Positions 23,583 to 28,523 of a stretch of 28,523 nucleotides of DNA are shown one piece after another; position 1 is the stretch's first letter; each line of letters starts with the position of its first letter. A model generated the notes under the pieces. That model was not told the origin of the DNA and ran no database searches. It saw only the letters and a list, made by a program, of their open reading frames with translations. The DNA is from JAZRUF01 sp045652405 (GTDB lineage Bacteria > Bacillota > Clostridia > Oscillospirales > JAAYXM01): positions 1 through 28,523 of the forward strand of contig JAZRUF010000076.1 in the NCBI GenBank assembly GCA_045652405.1. The letters run 5' to 3'. Position numbers and translations under genes: made by a program.

Positions 23583-24257
23583 TTAGTGTTCGGACTTTTT
23601 AAGCCAACGCTCGAAACGACCGAGGGCCAATGTCAAAAGCTTGATTACAATATAATACACAATTGCAACTATGATTCGTGGTGCGAAGGGAGCATAAGTT
23701 ATGCTCTGAACGATTTCGCTTGCGCGGTTTAAATCCTCCATGGCGATAAAGCCTACGATAGCGGTTTCCTTTACAAGCATGATAAACTCATTTACGAGTG
23801 CGGGTAATATGTTTTTGACCGCTTGCGGGAGAATGATAAAAATCATTGTTTGCGATGAACTAAGACCGAGAGAACGACCGGCCTCTGTCTGACCTTTGTC
23901 AATAGATTCAAGGCCTGCGCGGAAGATTTCCGAAATATACGCGCCGCTGTTTAAGCCGAATGCGATGAGAGCAATTATAAACTTATCGATATTAACCGAT
24001 GCAAACACTACAAAGTAAATAAGTGTAAGCTGTACTACTGACGGTGTACCGCGTATAACATCAACATATATGTAACCGATTGCGCGGAATAGTTTAAAAC
24101 GAGATCTACGCAGGAAAGTTGCCACAAAACCTAAAAGAATACCGCAGGCAATAGCGGCAAGGGATAAAAGAATGGTAGTTTTTAAACCACTTAAATAATA
24201 TAAATACCGAGAACCTTTTACAAGGTTCTGATATATGCTAGTCCATAAAATATCCAA
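23583..24257 (-). CDS. Polar amino acid ABC transporter permease (GlnP/HisM family)
   Basis: The membrane channel subunit, probably a homodimer since only one permease gene is present. The 224 residues have about five membrane segments and the EAA loop EAGRSLGLSSSQTMIFIILPQA (split) near residue 120, preceded by GAYISEIFRAGLESIDKGQ, which is diagnostic of the HisMQ group. The start is TTG at 24257, eight bases after AGGAG; no ATG lies close to that site. First gene of the operon. Confidence 0.94.
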   Translation of the reverse strand: MDILWTSIYQNLVKGSRYLYYLSGLKTTILLSLAAIACGILLGFVATFLRRSRFKLFRAIGYIYVDVIRGTPSVVQLTLIYFVVFASVNIDKFIIALIAFGLNSGAYISEIFRAGLESIDKGQTEAGRSLGLSSSQTMIFIILPQAVKNILPALVNEFIMLVKETAIVGFIAMEDLNRASEIVQSITYAPFAPRIIVAIVYYIVIKLLTLALGRFERWLKKSEH

Positions 24258-24299
24258 GCTGTCAGCTCCTATTCATTAGTTATATAAAATGTATAACTT

Positions 24300-24328
24300 A
24301 GTATAATGGATTATTAACAATTAGTCAA
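24300..24328 (-). promoter_or_regulatory. Sigma-A promoter of the amino acid ABC operon
   Basis: On the minus strand: TTGACT (complement of 24323-24328), 17-base spacer, TATACT (complement of 24300-24305). Its -35 is only 20 bases from the -35 of the divergent galE promoter. Confidence 0.75.
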
Positions 24329-24348
24329 TATTTATCTTTGGCCTGCAA

Positions 24349-24377
24349 TTGACAACGAAGATACAATTATATATACT
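24349..24377 (+). promoter_or_regulatory. Sigma-A promoter of galE
   Basis: Perfect TTGACA (24349-24354), 17-base spacer, TATACT (24372-24377), about 30 bases before the galE start. Confidence 0.85.
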
Positions 24378-24407
24378 AATTGTAGAGAAATTTTTGGAGG
24401 TTAAGTC

Positions 24408-25409
24408 ATGAAGAACATTTTGGTAACCGGCGGTACAGGGTTTATAGGAAGCCATACTTGCGTAGAACTTATTGAGAATAAATATAACGTAATAATTATA
24501 GATAATTTGTCCAATTCAGAGATTGGTGTTTTGGATAAAATTAAAGAAATAACCGGCGTAAAACCAAAATTCTATCAGGATGACTTACTCGACGAAAGTG
24601 CAGTTAAAAAGATTTTTGATGAAAACAAGATTGATGCGGTAATACATTTTGCAGGACTTAAGGCGGTAGGCGAATCAGTTGCAAAACCGATTGAGTATTA
24701 TCATAATAATATTGTAGGAACTCTCAATCTTTGCCGAGTAATGCGCGAGGCCGGATGCAAAAAGCTTGTGTTCTCGTCATCGGCAACGGTTTATGGAATG
24801 CACAATACAGTACCGTTTCGTGAGGATTCATCCCTTTCGGCAACAAATCCTTACGGATATACAAAGCTTATGCAGGAGCAAATGTTTACCGATATATGCA
24901 ATTCAGATGCTGAGTGGAGCGTGGTTCTTCTACGTTACTTTAATCCTATCGGCGCTCATCAGAGTGGTCTTATAGGCGAGAATCCGTCAGGGATTCCGAA
25001 TAACTTGGTACCGTATGTAGCACGCGTAGCGGTGGGTAAGCTTCCGCATTTGAACGTCTTTGGTGGAGATTATGATACACATGACGGAACCGGAGTACGT
25101 GATTACATACATGTGGTGGATTTGGCACAGGGGCATTTGAGAGCTCTTGAATATGCATTTGAAAACTCAGGTGCTGAGGCGATAAACTTAGGTACCGGAA
25201 AAGGTTCAAGCGTTTTGGATGTCCTGAACGCTTATGAAAAGGCGTGCGGAAAAGAAATTGCCAGAAAGATTGTTGAGAGACGCCCCGGTGACATCGCATC
25301 ATGTTATGCGGATACCGAGAAGGCACAAAGACTTCTTAACTGGAAAGCTAAATACGATATTTCAGACATGTGCCGCGACAGTTGGAACTTTATGATAAAA
25401 CAAGGATAA
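24408..25409 (+). CDS. galE: UDP-glucose 4-epimerase
   Basis: An NAD-dependent short-chain dehydrogenase-type enzyme interconverting UDP-glucose and UDP-galactose (sometimes also the N-acetyl forms) for surface polysaccharide and galactose metabolism. The 333 residues fit the family. Visible: NAD-binding TGGTGFIGSH at 7-16, VIHFAGLKAVGES near 78, SSSATVYG near 123, the catalytic pair Tyr149-x3-Lys153 in NPYGYTK, RYFNPIGAH, GTGVRDYIHVVDLA, and a C-terminal RRPGDIASCYAD. Ribosome binding site GGAGG before ATG. It is a single-gene unit with its own promoter and terminator, so no operon context narrows the substrate. Confidence 0.96.
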   Translation: MKNILVTGGTGFIGSHTCVELIENKYNVIIIDNLSNSEIGVLDKIKEITGVKPKFYQDDLLDESAVKKIFDENKIDAVIHFAGLKAVGESVAKPIEYYHNNIVGTLNLCRVMREAGCKKLVFSSSATVYGMHNTVPFREDSSLSATNPYGYTKLMQEQMFTDICNSDAEWSVVLLRYFNPIGAHQSGLIGENPSGIPNNLVPYVARVAVGKLPHLNVFGGDYDTHDGTGVRDYIHVVDLAQGHLRALEYAFENSGAEAINLGTGKGSSVLDVLNAYEKACGKEIARKIVERRPGDIASCYADTEKAQRLLNWKAKYDISDMCRDSWNFMIKQG

Positions 25410-25422
25410 AAAATAAATTAAA

Positions 25423-25449
25423 CGGTGAGGGGAGACCTCACCGCTTTTT
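25423..25449. terminator. Terminator between galE and sigK
   Basis: CGGTGAGG (25423-25430) pairs with CCTCACCG (25436-25443) around a 5-base loop, followed by CTTTTTAT on the plus strand. On the minus strand the sequence after the stem is also T-rich, so it can serve both convergent genes. Confidence 0.88.
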
Positions 25450-25464
25450 ATGTTAAGCTTGGAA

Positions 25465-26154
25465 TTATTTTTTCTCGAACTCATATTTGAGCTTTTCCAA
25501 TGCTCTTTTTTCAATACGGGAAACATAGCTTCTGGAAATACCGCATTTATCAGCAACTTCGCGCTGCGTCATAGGTTGCATATCATACATTCCGTACCGC
25601 ATAGCTATTATTTTTCTTTCCCTTTCATCCAGGCATACAGAAACGAGTCTGTGTATTTTTTCTTCCGAGTCTAAATTTTCTACTCGCTCAAGCAGATTAT
25701 CGTCTGAGCTTATAACATCCATAAGCGCAAGGGAATTTCCTTCCTTGTCCGTATCAATTGAATCTGAAAGTGAGACCTCGGTTGCTAATCTGCGTGCGGC
25801 ACGAAAATGCATAAGAATTTCGTTTTCTATACAGCGCGCGGCATATGTGGCAAGCCGTGTTCCTTTAGCGGCTTTAAATGTGTTTATCCCTTTTATCAAA
25901 CCAATTGTTCCTATGGAAATCAAATCATCCTGTTCTTGTGTAGAAGTATAATACTTTTTTATAACGTGCGCTACAAGTCTTAAATTATGCTCTATGAGTA
26001 TATTTCGAGCATCAATATCACCTTTTGAAAACCTATCTAAGTATTCTCTTTCTTCTTTTGCAGATAATGGCCTTGGAAAAGACCCTGAAGAAATACGCAA
26101 AATAAAATACATTCCGTTAACAAGAGCAAACGTCAGCGCTGACAAGCCGAACAC
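25465..26154 (-). CDS. sigK: RNA polymerase sporulation sigma factor SigK (pro-sigma-K), uninterrupted
   Basis: The late mother-cell sigma factor. The 229 residues start at GTG (26154), nine bases after GGAGG. The hydrophobic pro-sequence covers about residues 1-20 (MFGLSALTFALVNGMYFIL), followed by FPRPLSAKEEREYL as in B. subtilis (FPQPLSSSEE), so membrane processing by a SpoIVFB-type protease is expected. Region 2: IEHNLRLVAHVIKKYY, DDLISIGTIGLIKGINTF, LATYAARCIENEILMHFRA. Region 4: MTQREVADKCGISRSYVSRIEKRALEKL. The gene is in one piece: no skin-like element splits it. It is divergent from gdpP. I found no convincing sigma-E promoter in the 224-base gap. Confidence 0.97.
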   Translation of the reverse strand: MFGLSALTFALVNGMYFILRISSGSFPRPLSAKEEREYLDRFSKGDIDARNILIEHNLRLVAHVIKKYYTSTQEQDDLISIGTIGLIKGINTFKAAKGTRLATYAARCIENEILMHFRAARRLATEVSLSDSIDTDKEGNSLALMDVISSDDNLLERVENLDSEEKIHRLVSVCLDERERKIIAMRYGMYDMQPMTQREVADKCGISRSYVSRIEKRALEKLKYEFEKK

Positions 26155-26297
26155 GTTTACACACCTCCGAAAGCAGATTATTATATTCTACGCACAAATG
26201 GGTATTTATTGCATGTCTTATAAAACTCACGGACTGGCATAGCATATGCTTTAGATATAATCTTTTCTTTTTATGGGTAAAACTGAAAATATAATTG

Positions 26298-26326
26298 TTG
26301 TAAATTTCACATTAATTTGATATAAT
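26298..26326 (+). promoter_or_regulatory. Sigma-A promoter of gdpP-rplI
   Basis: TTGTAA (26298-26303), 17-base spacer, perfect TATAAT (26321-26326) preceded by TGA, an extended -10. It is about 50 bases before the gdpP start. Confidence 0.75.
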
Positions 26327-26378
26327 AATTTGTATCTGTATCGAAATTTGCTTGATGGCATATGAAAGGGTTAGGAAC

Positions 26379-28361
26379 ATGAATAAACGTTTGGCGCGGA
26401 TGCTTGAGCCAAGATTCAGGCTTTGTTTTGTAAGCTTAATAATTTTTGCTGTTGTATCCCTGTTCTTTCAGCCGATTGTAGCCGGAGTTGAGTTTGTTCT
26501 TATTCTGATTGTTTATCTGCAATTTCGGCGTGCAACATACAAGAGAAACCGAGAGGTTTTGCAGTATGTGGAAAGTATGATGTACGATGTTGACGTTGCG
26601 ACAAACGATTCGATGATTAACTTTCCGATGCCTATGGCGATACTTAAGTTGGATACAAATGAGATTATATGGTATAACAATCAGTTTATGGCGATGACGG
26701 ACAAGCAAGAGCGAGTTTTTGAAACTCATATGCGGGATGTCATGCCTGATTTTGATATACACTGGGCACTTGAAGGAAAAAGTATGTGTCCGACCGAGCA
26801 GAAGATAGGGGACAGATACTATAACGTGTTCGGGAATATGGTACGTTCCGGTGATGCAGCAGGTATACTGATAACTCTATATTGGGTAGAGGTAACTGAT
26901 CATGTTAAGCTGCTTGAAGAATTTCAACGTACACGCCAGATAGTTTCTCTTTTAGTTATTGATAACTACGAAGAGCTTATGAAAGGTGTTGATGAGTCAC
27001 GTCGCTCAACTATATTGGCGGAGATTGACTCTAAGATAAGAAGATGGATAGAGCCGTGCCACGGTATCCTTTTTAAATTGGAGCGTGACCGTTATATATT
27101 CATTTTTGAAGAACAATATTTGAGTAAATTCCGAGATAACAAGTTTTCTGTTCTGGAAGATGTTCGCGAAGTGGAAAGTAGCAACGGTCTGCGCGCAACG
27201 ATGAGTTTGGGAATAGGTAAGGATGGCAAAGATTTTGATGAGAGCTATAAATTTGCTCAGCTTGCTATTGATATGTCCCTATCTCGCGGTGGCGACCAGG
27301 CGGTTGTAAGAAATAAATTTAACTTTGAGTTTTTTGGCGGACATTCAAAAGAGCTTGAAAAGCGCACGAAGGTTAAATCTCGTGTTATGGCAAATTCTCT
27401 TGCAGAGCTTATAAAAGATGCGTCAAGCGTAGTTATCATGGGGCATAAGAACTCGGATAATGACAGCATAGGAGCAGCTGTAGGACTCATGTGCATCGTA
27501 CGCAAATATGGGAAGCAGGGTAATATTGTTCTAAATAAACAGGACAATACCGCTGATTCGCTATATAAAAAAATCAAGGCAGAAGCGGTTTATGAAAATG
27601 TATTTGTATCTGCTGAGGATGCTATGCTTGATGCGGACAGAAATACGTTGCTGATAGTTGTCGATACCAATCGACCGCAGTATGTAGAATCTCCATCACT
27701 TCTTGAGTCTGTAAATAAAGTTGCGGTTATTGACCACCACAGACGTGCCGCGGAATATATAGAAAATGCGGTTTTGAATTTTCATGAGCCGTATGCTTCT
27801 TCAACGTGTGAACTCGTAAGTGAACTTTTGCAGTATCTTGTTGAAACGCCGGATGTTTTAAAATGCGAGGCTGAAGCACTGCTTGCGGGAATAGTTTTGG
27901 ATACAAAGAATTTTACTTTGAAAACCGGTGTGCGTACATTTGAAGCTGCAGCATTTTTAAGGCGCGCAGGTGCGGATACGGTTGAGATAAAAAGGCTGTT
28001 CCAAAACGATTTAACATCATACGTAAACCGTGCAGATATAGTGAAAATGGCGCAGATGCATAACGAAAATATAGCCATTGCAGCATATAACGGAGAGAGT
28101 GACAGAATCACCGCAGCGCAGGCGGCTGATGAGCTGTTAAACATAACAAAGGTTCAAGCATCATTTGTCATATACAAGGCTAAAGACTTGGTATGTATAT
28201 CCGCGCGCTCACTCGGTAATATCAACGTTCAGATTATTTTAGAGAAACTGGGTGGCGGAGGGCATCTGGCTACTGCTGGTGCACAGATAAAAGATACTAC
28301 AGTAGATGAAGTATATGAAAAGCTAATTCAGGCAATCCATGAGGTTGTCGACGAGGAATAA
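26379..28361 (+). CDS. gdpP: Cyclic-di-AMP phosphodiesterase GdpP
   Basis: A membrane enzyme that hydrolyses c-di-AMP to pApA, controlling osmotic and cell-wall homeostasis. I start at ATG 26379 (MNKRLARML), preceded by AAAGGG and AGGA, giving 660 residues, close to B. subtilis GdpP (659). TTG 26352 and ATG 26355 lie upstream in frame without a binding site. Two membrane segments (about 15-52), a PAS-like domain (~75-170), a degenerate GGDEF domain (~170-300, no GGDEF motif), then FGGHSKELEKRTKVKSRV, then DHH/DHHA1: MGHKNSDND at 354-362 (HxxxDxD metal ligands), VVDTNRP, DHH at 452-454, GIVLDTKNF, and GGGGH from 625. It sits 16 bases before rplI, the same pairing as B. subtilis. Confidence 0.97.
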   Translation: MNKRLARMLEPRFRLCFVSLIIFAVVSLFFQPIVAGVEFVLILIVYLQFRRATYKRNREVLQYVESMMYDVDVATNDSMINFPMPMAILKLDTNEIIWYNNQFMAMTDKQERVFETHMRDVMPDFDIHWALEGKSMCPTEQKIGDRYYNVFGNMVRSGDAAGILITLYWVEVTDHVKLLEEFQRTRQIVSLLVIDNYEELMKGVDESRRSTILAEIDSKIRRWIEPCHGILFKLERDRYIFIFEEQYLSKFRDNKFSVLEDVREVESSNGLRATMSLGIGKDGKDFDESYKFAQLAIDMSLSRGGDQAVVRNKFNFEFFGGHSKELEKRTKVKSRVMANSLAELIKDASSVVIMGHKNSDNDSIGAAVGLMCIVRKYGKQGNIVLNKQDNTADSLYKKIKAEAVYENVFVSAEDAMLDADRNTLLIVVDTNRPQYVESPSLLESVNKVAVIDHHRRAAEYIENAVLNFHEPYASSTCELVSELLQYLVETPDVLKCEAEALLAGIVLDTKNFTLKTGVRTFEAAAFLRRAGADTVEIKRLFQNDLTSYVNRADIVKMAQMHNENIAIAAYNGESDRITAAQAADELLNITKVQASFVIYKAKDLVCISARSLGNINVQIILEKLGGGGHLATAGAQIKDTTVDEVYEKLIQAIHEVVDEE

Positions 28362-28377
28362 ACAGGAGGAAAAACTG

Positions 28378-28523
28378 ATGAAAGTAATTTTACAGGCAGA
28401 TGTTAAAGGGCAAGGAAAGAAGGGGCAGATTATAAATGTGTCTGACGGATATGCGAGAAATTTTCTTTTCCCTAAAAAATTAGCGGTCGAAGCCAGTGCT
28501 GATAATTTAAATGCGGCAAAGCT
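28378..28523 (+). CDS. rplI: 50S ribosomal protein L9 (3' end outside window)
   Basis: The first 48 codons of L9, which binds 23S rRNA at the base of the L1 stalk. The N-terminal domain signature is clear: MKVILQADVKGQGKKGQ, then NVSDGYARNFLFPKKLA. Ribosome binding site GGAGG just before ATG. It follows gdpP by 16 bases. In B. subtilis the order is gdpP-rplI-dnaC, so the replicative helicase gene may follow outside the window. Confidence 0.98.
   Translation, partial: MKVILQADVKGQGKKGQIINVSDGYARNFLFPKKLAVEASADNLNAAK

Noticed and set aside
26200..26260. Possible sigma-E or sigma-K promoter for sigK (CATGCAAT and CATATGCTA on the minus strand; palindrome AGCATATGCT at 26241-26250)
   Set aside because: The -10-like words have no -35 at the right distance, and the 10-base palindrome is short in AT-rich DNA; too weak to annotate.

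Overview
The window is a chromosomal segment of an endospore-forming low-to-mid GC Firmicute, most likely a clostridium of the Oscillospirales (Ruminococcaceae/Oscillospiraceae) type. Evidence: an IspH-ribosomal protein S1 fusion, the sporulation genes spoIIGA, sigE, sigG and sigK, a T-box leader in front of valS, a CIRCE operator in front of groESL, strong AGGAGG ribosome binding sites with some TTG/GTG starts, and the gdpP-rplI pair. No phage, transposon, CRISPR, tRNA or rRNA is visible; nearly every base belongs to a gene, leader, promoter or terminator.

Layout. 1-4.6 kb (+): the 3' part of ispH-rpsA, then glyA (own promoter) and rarA. 4.6-8.9 kb (-): a valS-folC operon behind a T-box leader with its own promoter. 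8.9-9.5 kb (-): an unrecognised membrane-anchored protein, divergent from spoIIGA-sigE (+, 9.7-11.3 kb). sigG (-, 11.3-12.1 kb) runs convergently into sigE, unlike the colinear spoIIGA-sigE-sigG order of Bacillus subtilis, and carries its own sigma-F-like promoter. 12.2-14.4 kb (-): a divergent ROK-like protein and a DUF6062-type Cys/His protein. The DUF6062 gene is divergent from an OGG-type DNA glycosylase (+) and appears to share one palindromic two-way promoter with it. 15.4-17.4 kb (-): groES-groEL under CIRCE. 17.6-21.4 kb (-): a THUMP-containing RNA methyltransferase and a class A penicillin-binding protein. 21.6 kb (+): a small BofC-like membrane protein. 22.0-24.3 kb (-): a polar amino acid ABC importer operon. 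24.4 kb (+): galE. 25.5-26.2 kb (-): an uninterrupted sigK. 26.4 kb to the end (+): gdpP and the start of rplI.

How it fits together. Most of the window is housekeeping: isoprenoid synthesis and translation (IspH-S1, ValRS, L9), one-carbon and folate metabolism (GlyA, FolC), genome maintenance (RarA, OGG), protein folding (GroESL), cell wall (PBP, GalE), amino acid uptake and c-di-AMP turnover. Interleaved is a sporulation set: the pro-sigma-E processing protease, three of the four compartment-specific sigma factors, and possibly two small membrane proteins of unknown role.

I see no clearly new multi-gene system. The observations most worth testing are an apparent internal translation start plus an abrupt codon-usage break inside ispH-rpsA, the symmetric two-way promoter between the DUF6062 gene and ogg, and the inverted, independently promoted sigG.
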